A stretch of 64,000 bases of DNA from Niabella beijingensis (lineage in GTDB: Bacteria; Bacteroidota; Bacteroidia; Chitinophagales; Chitinophagaceae). Positions 1 to 7,872 of this stretch are shown one piece after another. Within the stretch, counting starts at the first letter, position 1, and every line of letters begins with the position of its first letter. The translations under genes and the position numbers were made by a program. The stretch lies in assembly GCF_020034665.1 (NCBI RefSeq), contig NZ_JAIQDI010000001.1, positions 2,666,001 through 2,730,000 on the forward strand. The letters run 5' to 3'. The notes beneath the pieces are model-generated. The model did no database searches and was not told where the DNA came from. It was given only the letters and a program-made list of their open reading frames with translations.

Positions 1-798
1 AAGGGCGTGTATGCCCATATGCCTGAGGTGATACTGGTTGGTATTAAAAATAAAGACCGTACCAAAGACCTGACCCCTACCCGCTCTTCTATCAAATCGC
101 CGGATGACAATACCCGGCAACTCTTTGAGAACAGTGGCGGCAACGATCGCTTTACGCAGTTTATAAAAGAGGAACTGTTCGCCTATATCAATGAACACTA
201 CCGGACGGATGGATTTAATATCCTGAGTGGTCATTCCTTTGGAGGCCTTGCTGCTTCCAATATCCTGTTACACCATACCAGTCTCTTCAATGCCTATATA
301 TTGATCGACCCGAGTATCTGGTGGGACGAGGGTTATATAGCCCGGGAAGCCACCCGTCTGGTGCCTTTGAAGGAAGATGCTGTAAAAATGGTATATATGG
401 CGCGGGCCAACAATAAGGCAAAATCCGGTAGCCTTGATTCGGGTGATGATACGGCGGAGCGGTTTCACCAGGTACTGTCAAAACATAAGAGCGCTTCGCT
501 GATCTATCAGTATAAGTGGTTTGAGCAGGAAGATCACGGCACGATCCTGCTGCCGGCGCTTTATGAAGGACTGAAATTCATCTTTGATGGTTATGAGGTC
601 GACTTTAAAGAGGTTTCCGACCGGCCTGAAGCCATTATTGACGCGTATAAAAAATTAACTGAAAGAACCGGTCATGCATTCTTACCCTCCTGCCAGAAGC
701 TGGATTTTATCATTGCCTATTTCGAAGCGAACAAAAAGATAAAAGAATCGGAAATCATCCGCCGGCAGCGAAAGCAGCTCTACCCGGAGGAGAAATGA
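1..798 (+). CDS. Alpha/beta-hydrolase esterase (Esterase D/enterochelin-esterase-like), 5' truncated by the window
   Basis: The frame is open from the first base, so the true start lies upstream and the N-terminus is missing. The visible 265 residues carry the nucleophile elbow GHSFGG, an acidic residue in LIDPSIWWD and a late His in EQEDHGT, which together fit a Ser-Asp-His triad. The segment before the elbow, with VGIKNKDRTKDLTPTR, is typical of the putative esterase family (PF00756) that includes enterochelin and S-formylglutathione hydrolases. In Bacteroidota such proteins are usually secreted and act on esters of sugars or siderophores; the substrate here is unknown. The last 60 residues lie outside the catalytic fold and look helical. 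The next gene is about 200 bp downstream on the same strand. Confidence 0.85.
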   Translation, partial: KGVYAHMPEVILVGIKNKDRTKDLTPTRSSIKSPDDNTRQLFENSGGNDRFTQFIKEELFAYINEHYRTDGFNILSGHSFGGLAASNILLHHTSLFNAYILIDPSIWWDEGYIAREATRLVPLKEDAVKMVYMARANNKAKSGSLDSGDDTAERFHQVLSKHKSASLIYQYKWFEQEDHGTILLPALYEGLKFIFDGYEVDFKEVSDRPEAIIDAYKKLTERTGHAFLPSCQKLDFIIAYFEANKKIKESEIIRRQRKQLYPEEK

Positions 799-1007
799 CC
801 CGGAATCCGTATTACGGGCTGATGGAATGTGCAACCGTTTGCATCAGGAAACGCCGATTATTCTTATAATTTAGCAGGCAGCAGGATTGCCGTATGAGCA
901 GGGAAATTCTGAAAGCAGCTTCAAAAGGCCCGTCAGTCATGAGTATAACAGCCGCTTTTTGAATTGGCCTGGGCCATGGTATCCGCTTGTCATATAAAAC
1001 AGATAAA

Positions 1008-1913
1008 ATGAAAAAGGTAAACCGGGTTGTATTTTTTTTCCTGCTGATCGTCATTTCAATGGCTGCGCCTGCACAACAGACCATTCCTGTGATACGTTTT
1101 GGGCTTATCGCCGATATCCAGTATGCCAATGCCGACACAAGAGGAACCCGTTTTTATCGTAATTCCCTGAAGAAGCTGGACGATTGTATCCGGGATCTGA
1201 ACCGGCAGCAGGTGCAGTTTTCACTGAACCTTGGTGACATCACCGACCGCAATCCGGAAGACCTGGACCCCGTACTGGAAGTACTGAAAAAGTCGGAAAC
1301 GAAGATTTATACCACACCCGGCAATCATGATTACAAGGGCATCCGTAATAACAACGTGTTATACCGGAAACTGGATATGCCCGCTGAATATTATGCGTTT
1401 AAAAAAGGGAACTGGCGGTTCATAATGTTAAACACGAATGAAGTGGCGGCTTATTCCAATGTAACGGGTACCTGGAAGGAAAAGGAGCTGGATGCGATGA
1501 TCAGAAAGATAAAAGCCGCGAATGGACACAACGCGGAAGAATACAACGGGGGCATCAGCAGCAAACAGTTAAAATGGTTGCAGCAACAGCTGCAGCAGGC
1601 CGGGAAAAAGGGAGAGCAGGTACTAATCTTCTCGCATCATCCCTTTGGTTGTGCCGATGGGCTGACAGCATTGAACGACAAAGAAGTGATCACACTGGTT
1701 TCAAAATTCTCCTGTGTAAAAGCACTTATTGCGGGTCATCACCACGCCGGCACCTTTTGTGAGATCAACAACATACCGTGCATCGTTGCCGAGGGCATGA
1801 TTGAAACTGCTGATCAGAACTCATATGGACTGATAGAATTGTATGCGGATAAGCTGGTGCTGAGCGGCTATGGCAGGATGACTTCGCGGACGATCCGCTT
1901 TAAAGGAAAATAA
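1008..1913 (+). CDS. Secreted calcineurin-like metallophosphoesterase, ADPRibase-Mn-like
   Basis: This is a 301-residue protein with a signal peptide (MKKVNRVVFFFLLIVISMAA, cleavage near APAQQ). The metal-binding blocks appear in order: GLIADIQYAN, NLGDITDR, PGNHDY, FSHHPFG and AGHHHAG, which are the D-x-H/D, GD, GNHD, H and GHxH motifs of the dinuclear metallophosphatase fold. Here the first block reads DIQ, as in Mn-dependent ADP-ribose/CDP-alcohol pyrophosphatases, and the spacing RFYRNSLKKLDDCI also recalls that subgroup. A longer frame begins at a TTG at 987, but the ATG at 1008 places the signal peptide correctly. The likely role is periplasmic hydrolysis of a nucleotide diphosphate or phosphodiester; the substrate is inferred only. 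Confidence 0.85.
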   Translation: MKKVNRVVFFFLLIVISMAAPAQQTIPVIRFGLIADIQYANADTRGTRFYRNSLKKLDDCIRDLNRQQVQFSLNLGDITDRNPEDLDPVLEVLKKSETKIYTTPGNHDYKGIRNNNVLYRKLDMPAEYYAFKKGNWRFIMLNTNEVAAYSNVTGTWKEKELDAMIRKIKAANGHNAEEYNGGISSKQLKWLQQQLQQAGKKGEQVLIFSHHPFGCADGLTALNDKEVITLVSKFSCVKALIAGHHHAGTFCEINNIPCIVAEGMIETADQNSYGLIELYADKLVLSGYGRMTSRTIRFKGK

Positions 1914-2015
1914 GAAACCGGGAAGAAAAGCCTTCTTCCCGGGAAGACCCTGAAATGTTTGTTATATTTGAAGAAGCAGGTATTGGCCGCTGCCGGCCGT
2001 ATAAAAGGGATAAAA

Positions 2016-2411
2016 ATGGATTCAAATACAGCCACAAAAGGAAAAGCAGGCGTGAATGATCACCTGGCCAATGAACGGACATTCCTGGCCTGGGTACGGA
2101 CCAGTATCGGTATCATGGGCTTTGGATTTGTTGTGGTGAAATTCTCTCTTTTTATCCGGCAGCTGGCCCTGGCCCTGGAAGCGCCGGCCGCCGTGCCGCC
2201 CCGCACGGGGTTTTCCCAGCTTATCGGTATCATATTGGTCGCCCTCGGAGGCCTGACCATTCTTTTTGCCTATTACCGGTATCAAAAGATCAGGAAACAG
2301 CTTGAGGCCGGAGATTTCAGTCACTCCGACTGGTTGCTGAAGGCAAGTACAGTATTAATATTCCTGTGCAGTATTTTACTGCTGATTTATTTATTCAGGA
2401 ACATCGGTTAA
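2016..2411 (+). CDS. DUF202 (YidH-type) inner-membrane protein
   Basis: This is a 131-residue protein with the DUF202 signature ANERTFLAWVRTSIGIMGFG near residue 18, followed by three predicted membrane segments: TSIGIMGFGFVVVKFSLF, LIGIILVALGGLTILFAYY and STVLIFLCSILLLIYLF. Between the first two lies a loop rich in Ala and Pro. The family (PF02656) is widespread and has no established biochemical role. The frame is open from a TTG at 1959, but the ATG at 2016 gives the usual family N-terminus, just before NDHLANERT. The gene stands alone and ends at a hairpin shared with the convergent serine hydrolase gene. Confidence 0.85.
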   Translation: MDSNTATKGKAGVNDHLANERTFLAWVRTSIGIMGFGFVVVKFSLFIRQLALALEAPAAVPPRTGFSQLIGIILVALGGLTILFAYYRYQKIRKQLEAGDFSHSDWLLKASTVLIFLCSILLLIYLFRNIG

Positions 2412-2454
2412 GAACCATGTGTCCGGATTAAGTCGGAAATGAAATGCCAGCAAA

Positions 2455-2484
2455 AAACCTGGCTTGCAAACGCAAACCAGGTTT
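2455..2484. terminator. Bidirectional hairpin between convergent genes
   Basis: Arms AAACCTGG and CCAGGTTT enclose a 14-nt loop. The hairpin lies between the DUF202 gene (plus) and the serine hydrolase gene (minus) and can serve both. A short A-run precedes it, which gives a U-tract for the minus strand. Confidence 0.6.
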
Positions 2485-2516
2485 AACAGGAACGATTGTC
2501 TCAAACCGCTATCAGA

Positions 2517-3689
2517 TCATTCTTCCACCCAGGAGGCGTTGTAAGCTTCTTTTACCAGGCCGTACATATTGCGCCATCCGTCGCCCACAGAGTTGATGGT
2601 CAGGGCCAGTTCCACCTGTGCGGGAAGTTTTACAATGATGGTCTCCAGGCCCAGGTCGCCGATCTGCGGACCTTTTACGCCATTGCGGTCCGAGTATAAA
2701 GCGCCGCCGTGTCCGTAAGCGGTGCCGCCTGTTACCGCAAACACTCCGTTCCATCCGAGGCGTTCGGTATCCATCATCTGCTTTTGCTGTTTGGAGAGGA
2801 GCTGCTCCGTATGGGTCAGGAATACGATGATACGGGCGAGATCGGTTGTGGTAAGTACAAACCCGCCACCGCCGCAAAGTTCGGTCCAGTCGCCATGAGA
2901 GCGGCCTTCCAGTCTTGCAGGGGCCTGGTTCAGCATCTGGAGGGTTTTCCCTTCCACCGGTTTACAGTTGCGGGTGCCTAATCCCGCTTTATCAAAAACA
3001 TATTCCTGTACGAGAGCGATGTATTGTTTGCTCATCCAGGAGTCGAAGTCTTTTGGAGAAAGTGCCAGCTCCCAGTTCCCGAACGCTACCGGGTTGTTTA
3101 TTTTGGGCAGCATGGCGCGGAACAGGGCAAAATTTATATTGGAATAGGATGCAGGTGTTTGAGGCGCATTTATCGGACTGCCCACCACTTGTTTTAATGA
3201 ATCCCAGCTGGTATTGCTGCCTCGTATCCCGGAAGTATGGGTGAGCAGTTGTTTAAAGGTAAGATTCCTGATGTCGTCGTGCTGCGCCCATGATTTGGGC
3301 AGCCACATTCCGATCTTTGTGTTGATGCCCAGTTTACGCTTTTCAAGGAGTTTAATGGTAGTGATCGCTGTAAGCGTCTTGGTTATGCTGGCGATGTTTA
3401 CGTATGCGTCCACGTTTGCAGACAGGTTACCTGCTCCGGGTGTGCTGCCGACACCGAACGCTGCTTTTTCTGCCACCTGTTTGTTTTGCATGATCAGGAA
3501 CTGGTAGCCGCGGGCATCTTTCAGTTTTTCTTCAAGGTTCTTTTTGAAAAGGGCTGTTTTAAAGACCTTGCCAGGTATTTCAATGGGAAGGTCGGTCTTG
3601 TGACAGGAGGTCATGCCTGCTGCTATTGTCAGGCTGAGGGCCGCACCAAGCATTTGTTTTAATGCTATTGTTGCTTTTTTTGTTTTCAT
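2517..3689 (-). CDS. Lipoprotein serine hydrolase of the beta-lactamase/DD-peptidase family
   Basis: This is a 390-residue protein. The N-terminus MKTKKATIALKQMLGAALSL is followed by a lipobox ending in MTSC, so it is probably a lipid-anchored periplasmic or outer-membrane protein. The class C beta-lactamase/R61 carboxypeptidase motifs are visible: SITK near residue 98 (nucleophilic Ser and Lys), YSN near residue 182 (second motif) and GHGG near residue 327 in place of the KTG box. The segment LLTHTSGI is also typical of the family (PF00144). Members include DD-carboxypeptidases, esterases and D-aminopeptidases; which one this is cannot be read from the sequence. No neighbouring gene suggests a pathway. 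Confidence 0.85.
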   Translation of the reverse strand: MKTKKATIALKQMLGAALSLTIAAGMTSCHKTDLPIEIPGKVFKTALFKKNLEEKLKDARGYQFLIMQNKQVAEKAAFGVGSTPGAGNLSANVDAYVNIASITKTLTAITTIKLLEKRKLGINTKIGMWLPKSWAQHDDIRNLTFKQLLTHTSGIRGSNTSWDSLKQVVGSPINAPQTPASYSNINFALFRAMLPKINNPVAFGNWELALSPKDFDSWMSKQYIALVQEYVFDKAGLGTRNCKPVEGKTLQMLNQAPARLEGRSHGDWTELCGGGGFVLTTTDLARIIVFLTHTEQLLSKQQKQMMDTERLGWNGVFAVTGGTAYGHGGALYSDRNGVKGPQIGDLGLETIIVKLPAQVELALTINSVGDGWRNMYGLVKEAYNASWVEE

Positions 3690-3975
3690 TTTGTTTTTGT
3701 GTTAAGAGTTGCTGAATGTTTACAAATCAAAAGTAGCGCGCCGTTCAGGCGATCAGCTCCGGCAACTGATCAACAAGGTGTTTGATTTAACGGATACTGC
3801 CGATGGTTTAATTGCAGCAGTAAAAATGGATGCAGGCAGGTGCCGCCGGATCCTGCCTGCATCGCTATATCAGGCGATATACAGGATCATCTGTATTTAA
3901 GGAAGGGTCTGAATAGATCGGTGAACGGATTGTTTGAACCACAGATCCTTCGCTGGCAGGAGATGAAAACAGGAA

Positions 3976-4200
3976 ATGATTAAGAGGAAGAAAATAATGC
4001 GGCTGGATGCAGAAATCAGCGACACTATTTTAAAGGATGTGGTCACCAATGCAGCGGATCCTTCAGGGCCGGCAGGGCACCCCAGCCTGCTGGGCAATCA
4101 ACTGCTGAATCATTTTAATATTGTATTCGATAACCTCCGGGGAGAGATCTGTTTAACACCCAACGGCAGCAGCAGCACCGTTGTTCAGAAAGAAGGGATT
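3976..4200 (+). pseudogene. Probable remnant of a retropepsin-like aspartyl protease C-terminus
   Basis: The plus-strand frame carries SLLGNQLLNHFNIVFDNL followed by RGEICLTPNGSS. This matches the C-terminal pattern of Bacteroidota aspartyl protease-like proteins (Asp_protease_2 type), where a G-hydrophobic-hydrophobic-G-x-x-LL motif is followed by a beta-hairpin ending in LKPN. The catalytic DTG part and everything upstream are absent, and the frame runs on into the antisense of the neighbouring HxlR gene without the usual C-terminal end. I read it as a decayed gene end in the 540-bp gap between 3690 and 4228. A chance similarity cannot be excluded. Confidence 0.4.
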
Positions 4201-4228
4201 AGAACAAAGAAGAATCCTGTTAAGAAAA

Positions 4229-4621
4229 TTACAGGACGGCGCTTTTATTTTTCCGCATGCTTTTCTTTATGGTTTCCCGGTGCATGGTTCCCCAGGCGGA
4301 AAGGGCATCCAGCACGTCCCCCAGGGTTCCGGCGTATTCCGTTAATTCATAGCTGATCACTACCGGTGTGCCGGTAAACACATTGCGGTGTACGAAACCA
4401 TTCAGTTCAAGGTCTTTCAGTTCAGTGGCCAGTGCCTTTGCAGAGATGCCGTCTATAGACCGCTGCAGCTCATTAAAACGCCTGCTGCCCGATTTTAACG
4501 CCACAATGATCCGCAGTTTCCATTTTCCGCCAATGGCATACAGTGCATCACCAACGGCCATCAGGTTAGCATTGCACGCTTCAGCAGACAGGTGTGTATT
4601 ACAGTTATTAAATTTAGCCAT
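4229..4621 (-). CDS. HxlR-family winged-helix transcriptional regulator
   Basis: This is a 130-residue protein. The HxlR core is clear: DALYAIGGKWKLRIIVALKS, then RRFNELQRSIDGISAKALAT, then ELKDLELNGFVHRNVF and a wing ending PVVISYELTEYAG. An early Cys pair (NCNTHLSAEACNANL) precedes the fold, and HxlR proteins often use such cysteines to sense electrophiles or redox stress; that role is inferred. The frame is open further upstream, but the ATG at 4621 lies in the divergent promoter region and gives the family length. It is transcribed divergently from the YceI gene 126 bp away and probably controls it. Confidence 0.88.
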   Translation of the reverse strand: MAKFNNCNTHLSAEACNANLMAVGDALYAIGGKWKLRIIVALKSGSRRFNELQRSIDGISAKALATELKDLELNGFVHRNVFTGTPVVISYELTEYAGTLGDVLDALSAWGTMHRETIKKSMRKNKSAVL

Positions 4622-4718
4622 GATCCCGTTGTTTACACTGCAAAGATACAACGACCACTTACATAGTGTATAGTACTTACCTTTTGTTAAGTGCTTACCT
4701 TTTGAAAGTGTGTGGTGG

Positions 4719-4726
4719 TAATTTTG
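4719..4726 (+). promoter_or_regulatory. Candidate -7 element of the YceI gene
   Basis: TAATTTTG matches the Bacteroidota -7 consensus TAnnTTTG and lies 21 bp before the YceI start. Just upstream, two direct copies of a TGCTTACCTTTTG-like motif (ending at 4686 and 4704) could be the binding sites of the divergent HxlR regulator. Confidence 0.5.
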
Positions 4727-4747
4727 TGTTCTAAATAAAAACAGATT

Positions 4748-5296
4748 ATGGCAAAAACAAAATGGCTGTCGGATCTCACACACAGTGAACTTGGTTTTAA
4801 GATCCGGCATTTAATGATCAGTAATGTAACAGGTGCTATCCGGGATTTTCATATTGAGGTGGAAACGCCTGGTGAGGATTTCAGCAATGCACAGATCCGG
4901 CTTACCGCTAAGATGGATTCCATATCTACCAATAACGAGCAGCGGGATGAGCACCTCCGGAACGCCGATTTTTTTGAAGTGGAGAAATACCCGGAACTGG
5001 AGTTTGTTTCAACCGGCATTATCCGGAGAGATGAAGAATCGTTCGACCTGCGGGGCGACCTTACCCTGAAGGGAGTGACCCGGCCGGTACAGCTGAAAGT
5101 AGAACACAATGGCACCACAAAGGATCCCTGGGGCAATGAACGGGCCGGTTTTTCAGTAACGGGCAAAATAGAACGCAGCCAGTGGGGGATCAGTTTTAAT
5201 TCTGTATTGGAAACCGGTGGTATCGCATTGGGCGAGGATGTTAAGATCCAGAGTGAGCTGGAACTGGTAAAACAGGCGGCAGGGGTTCCTGCTTAA
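4748..5296 (+). CDS. YceI-family polyisoprenoid-binding-like protein
   Basis: This is a 182-residue protein with no signal peptide. It has the YceI lipocalin-like pattern: WLSDLTHSELGFKIRHLMIS, a central acidic strand with LTAKMDSISTNNEQRDEHLR, then FFEVEKYPELEFVST and GDLTLKGVTRPVQLKVE, ending in a strand with FNSVLETGGIALGEDVKI. Family members bind isoprenoid or amphiphilic ligands in a beta-barrel, and many are exported; this copy lacks an export signal and so is probably cytosolic. It is encoded divergently from an HxlR regulator, an arrangement common for stress-inducible YceI genes in Bacteroidota. A strong terminator follows. Confidence 0.9.
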   Translation: MAKTKWLSDLTHSELGFKIRHLMISNVTGAIRDFHIEVETPGEDFSNAQIRLTAKMDSISTNNEQRDEHLRNADFFEVEKYPELEFVSTGIIRRDEESFDLRGDLTLKGVTRPVQLKVEHNGTTKDPWGNERAGFSVTGKIERSQWGISFNSVLETGGIALGEDVKIQSELELVKQAAGVPA

Positions 5297-5337
5297 GCAA
5301 GGGGATAAAAGGACCGCGGTAAACAGGAAAAGATACG

Positions 5338-5372
5338 AGCCCGCATACGGAGCGCATCCGCATGCGGGCTTT
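5338..5372 (+). terminator. Rho-independent terminator after the YceI gene
   Basis: Arms AGCCCGCAT and ATGCGGGCT enclose a 15-nt loop and are followed by TTT. It lies 41 bp after the stop codon. Confidence 0.65.
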
Positions 5373-5453
5373 CAATGGGAGCATTCCTTCCCGGGGGTGA
5401 AATGATGGATCGCACTGCGGCGGGTAGTGGCTGCTATTCCGGAAGCAGGCGGC

Positions 5454-6191
5454 TTATAGGGTCAGTCCGCCGTCCATTACAAATTCAGCGCCGGTAATAA
5501 ATGCTGCGGGCGTATCACACAGGTAAGCCACCAGCTTCGCCACCTCTTCCGGGGTGCCTGTTCTTTTTAGCGGAATGGAGTCGGCCAGCTGGTTAAAAAG
5601 GGCCTGAACCGCCTGGGGATCTGCGCCGGATTTGCTCAGGACCTCCGTTCTTGTGGGTCCGGGACTGATCATATTTACCCGGATCTTCCGGGATGCCAGC
5701 TCTGCGGCGGCAGTGCGGGCAATGGAGTTCAGCGCAGCCTTACTGGCCTGGTAAACCGAGCTCAATGGCTGGTGCATGGTGGCAACGATAGAGGATAAAA
5801 TAACCACGGAAGCCCCGTCGTTCAGCAGGGGAATACATTTACTCAGCGTAAAATAAGCGCCTTTGAAATTGATGTTCATCACGTTGTCGAAATTTTCTTC
5901 TGTTGCTGTTTCGATCGGTGCCCGCTCACCGGTGATTCCCGCATTGATGAACAGGATATCCAGTTTTCCGAATTGCTGCTGTACGGCCTGGTACAACCGG
6001 TCCGTATCCTGCAGGCTGGCCTGGTCCGCAACAAACGGAAGTGCCCCTGTTTCAGCGGCTGCTTTTTCAATGGCTTCTTTCCGCCGGCCCGTGATCATTA
6101 CGCTTGCACCGCGGGCTATCAGTTCTTTTGCGGCGGCATAGCCGATACCGCTGTTACCTCCTGTTATAAGGGCTGTTTTCTTCTGTAACAT
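5454..6191 (-). CDS. SDR-family NAD(P)-dependent oxidoreductase
   Basis: This is a 245-residue classical short-chain dehydrogenase. The Rossmann motif is GGNSGIG near residue 11, with ITGRRKE after the second strand, where Arg-Arg suggests NADP(H). NAG is present as FINAG. The catalytic Ser is in LSSIVAT, and Tyr-x-x-x-Lys is in VYQASKAAL. The C-terminus ends FITGAEFVMDGGL, normal for SDRs with 3-oxoacyl-reductase-like folds. The substrate cannot be told. It is divergent from an HxlR regulator with 88 bp between starts, so it is probably repressed or induced by that regulator. Confidence 0.88.
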   Translation of the reverse strand: MLQKKTALITGGNSGIGYAAAKELIARGASVMITGRRKEAIEKAAAETGALPFVADQASLQDTDRLYQAVQQQFGKLDILFINAGITGERAPIETATEENFDNVMNINFKGAYFTLSKCIPLLNDGASVVILSSIVATMHQPLSSVYQASKAALNSIARTAAAELASRKIRVNMISPGPTRTEVLSKSGADPQAVQALFNQLADSIPLKRTGTPEEVAKLVAYLCDTPAAFITGAEFVMDGGLTL

Positions 6192-6230
6192 CTTTTTTTA
6201 ATTTTCAGCAAAGCTATCTCGAAAATGATA

Positions 6231-6238
6231 TACTTTTG
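6231..6238 (+). promoter_or_regulatory. Candidate -7 element and HxlR operator region
   Basis: TACTTTTG fits TAnnTTTG and lies 42 bp before the HxlR start at 6280. Around it GATATACTTTTGTAACCAG and a related stretch GAGTATATCAGGTAACACTG form an imperfect direct repeat that could be the regulator's own binding site. Confidence 0.4.
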
Positions 6239-6279
6239 TAACCAGTATCACAGAGTATATCAGGTAACACTGTATAATT

Positions 6280-6612
6280 ATGCGTAACCAGACAGAAGAA
6301 TTAAGGGCATTACAGGACACGCTTTATTTTATCGGCGGAAAATGGCGGATCCCGGTCATCAATGCGATCTGTAACGGCCACCGGCGTTTCCGGGAGATCG
6401 AGCGCAGCATCCCGGGGATCACCACCCGGATGCTGTCGAAGGAACTCAAGGAAATGGAACTGAACAACTTGGTGAAACGGACTGTTTATGCGGACACGCC
6501 TGTGCTGGTGGAATATGAACCTACCACCTATTGCCGCACTTTCGGGAAGATCATACAGGAAATGATCCGCTGGGGGCGGCAGCACCGGAAAACCATTTTG
6601 CAGCAAAAGTAA
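6280..6612 (+). CDS. HxlR-family winged-helix transcriptional regulator
   Basis: This is a 110-residue protein consisting almost only of the HxlR domain: DTLYFIGGKWRIPVINAICN, then RRFREIERSIPGITTRMLSK, then ELKEMELNNLVKRTVY and PVLVEYEPTTYCRTFGKII. Unlike the HxlR at 4.2 kb it lacks the N-terminal Cys pair but has one Cys in the wing helix. It is divergent from the SDR gene and probably regulates both itself and that gene. The two HxlR proteins are clearly related but not recent copies of each other. Confidence 0.88.
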   Translation: MRNQTEELRALQDTLYFIGGKWRIPVINAICNGHRRFREIERSIPGITTRMLSKELKEMELNNLVKRTVYADTPVLVEYEPTTYCRTFGKIIQEMIRWGRQHRKTILQQK

Positions 6613-6675
6613 AAGAAATGATCCGCCGGTTTTCTCCGGCAGTACGCTGAATAATCCCGGTTTTCAAAATAGCGT

Positions 6676-6990
6676 TTAATTACGGGGCGGTTTTTCTGCC
6701 GGCTCCTTAACGGCGCTTTTGCCGTTTTTTAGCAGTACGCTTTTGGGTGCTGCCGGTTTTGCCGTACCGGCGGATTCAGACAAAGAGTGCTGCTCTGAGG
6801 GGCCGCCGGGCTCATATATGGGATTATGCGTAGCAGCGTCGTCCTGTATCAATGGCCATTGTTGCCCGGGAACAGACAGATCCCCGGAGACCTGCACCGG
6901 AGTTCCGGAAAAGGACAGGAAATGATCCTGTACCCACCCGGTTGAGGTCCCTGCCCCGCTCTGGCAAAACAGAAATGTCATTTTTTTCAT
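6676..6990 (-). CDS. Possible small hypothetical protein
   Basis: A 104-residue frame begins MKKMTFLFCQSG and ends in a Lys/Pro/Ala-rich tail (AKPAAPKSV, EPAEKPP). I do not recognise it. Codon choice (CAG, CTG, CCG, GAT, GGC) resembles the neighbouring genes, which supports a real gene. There is no export signal, no visible domain and no clear ribosome-binding site, and an ATG three codons upstream (6999) is equally possible. It is divergent from imuA, with the palindrome at 7078-7096 between them, so it might share SOS-type control. It could also be a chance frame in the 520-bp gap. Confidence 0.35.
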   Translation of the reverse strand: MKKMTFLFCQSGAGTSTGWVQDHFLSFSGTPVQVSGDLSVPGQQWPLIQDDAATHNPIYEPGGPSEQHSLSESAGTAKPAAPKSVLLKNGKSAVKEPAEKPPRN

Positions 6991-7077
6991 TACAACCATA
7001 TTGCCGGTATATCAGCAAAGGAGCTGTTTTGTTACCCGGATTCTTCCTGTGCCCCGGATAAAAAAATTAGCGTTATT

Positions 7078-7096
7078 TTACTAAATATATTAGTAA
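7078..7096. promoter_or_regulatory. Palindromic operator upstream of the imuA-imuB-dnaE2 cassette
   Basis: TTACTAA and TTAGTAA are perfect inverted 7-bp arms around ATATA. The site lies 41 bp before the imuA ATG and overlaps the place where the promoter should be; TACCTTAG at 7103 is a weak -7 match. Cassettes of this type are normally SOS-controlled by LexA or a LexA-like protein, so this is the best candidate SOS box in the window. The factor that binds it is inferred. Confidence 0.55.
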
Positions 7097-7136
7097 TTGA
7101 TTGTACCTTAGCAGTGGCTGTCAGCCGCCCGTTTAT

Positions 7137-7871
7137 ATGGTACAGGCCTCATTTAATAGGATCCTTTTTCAGCAACTGCAGGAGCAGCTGCTGCAGTTGC
7201 AGGGACTGCGGGCTCCTGTGGATACAGAGCAGCAGGATATGGGGCTGGGCATCATCAATCGATCCTTTCCGCACCGGTCCTTTCCGTTAAGCGCAGTGCA
7301 TGAACTTGTGAGCAGTACTCTGCAGGAGGCAGCGGCTACTACCGGCTTTATGGCAGGATTACTTGGTACCTTAATGCAAAGAGGCGCCTGTCTCTGGGTA
7401 AGCCGGCACAGGAAGATCTTCCCCCCGGCACTCAATGCTTTCGGAATAATACCGGACCAGGTCATTTTTGCAGAGGTGCCGGATGATAAAAGTGCGCTCT
7501 GGACCATAGAGGAAGGGCTGAAATGTGAAAGTCTTGCCGCCGTGGTCGGAGAAGTACAGGAGCTGGATTTCACCGCATCACGCCGTTTACAGCTGGCGGT
7601 GGAAAAAAGCCGCGTAACCGGTTTTATCCATCATCACACCAGCCGTGCTACAGAAAATCTTGCCTGTGTATCCCGCTGGCGGATAAGGCCGTTTGCCAGC
7701 GTGGCCCCGGAAGGCTTACCTGGTGTGGGTTTCCCAGGCTGGCAGGTGGAATTGTGCAAAATACGTAATGGTCAGCCGGGTGCGTGGCGGGTGCAATGGA
7801 CGGACCGGGGTTTTTATGTGGTACCCGAAAAAAGTGTAGAGCAGGCCGTTGTTATAAAAAAAGCAGGATAG
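7137..7871 (+). CDS. imuA: ImuA-like accessory protein of the mutagenesis cassette
   Basis: This is a 244-residue protein with a RecA-like fold pattern: INRSFPHRSFPLSAVHELV, a helix with TTGFMAGLLGTLMQ, strand CLWVSRHRKIFPPALNAFGI, and later LAAVVGEVQELDFTASRRLQ. The Walker A region is degenerate, as in other ImuA/SulA-related proteins. It works with ImuB and DnaE2 in damage-induced translesion synthesis and mutagenesis. A longer frame starts at a TTG at 7101, but the ATG at 7137 gives the normal N-terminus. The stop codon is separated by a single base from the imuB ATG, so the two are translated as one operon. Confidence 0.8.
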   Translation: MVQASFNRILFQQLQEQLLQLQGLRAPVDTEQQDMGLGIINRSFPHRSFPLSAVHELVSSTLQEAAATTGFMAGLLGTLMQRGACLWVSRHRKIFPPALNAFGIIPDQVIFAEVPDDKSALWTIEEGLKCESLAAVVGEVQELDFTASRRLQLAVEKSRVTGFIHHHTSRATENLACVSRWRIRPFASVAPEGLPGVGFPGWQVELCKIRNGQPGAWRVQWTDRGFYVVPEKSVEQAVVIKKAG

Positions 7872-7872
7872 C

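Noticed and set aside
3709..3900. 63-codon plus-strand frame
   Set aside because: No domain or export signal; it covers the promoter side of the serine hydrolase gene and looks like chance.
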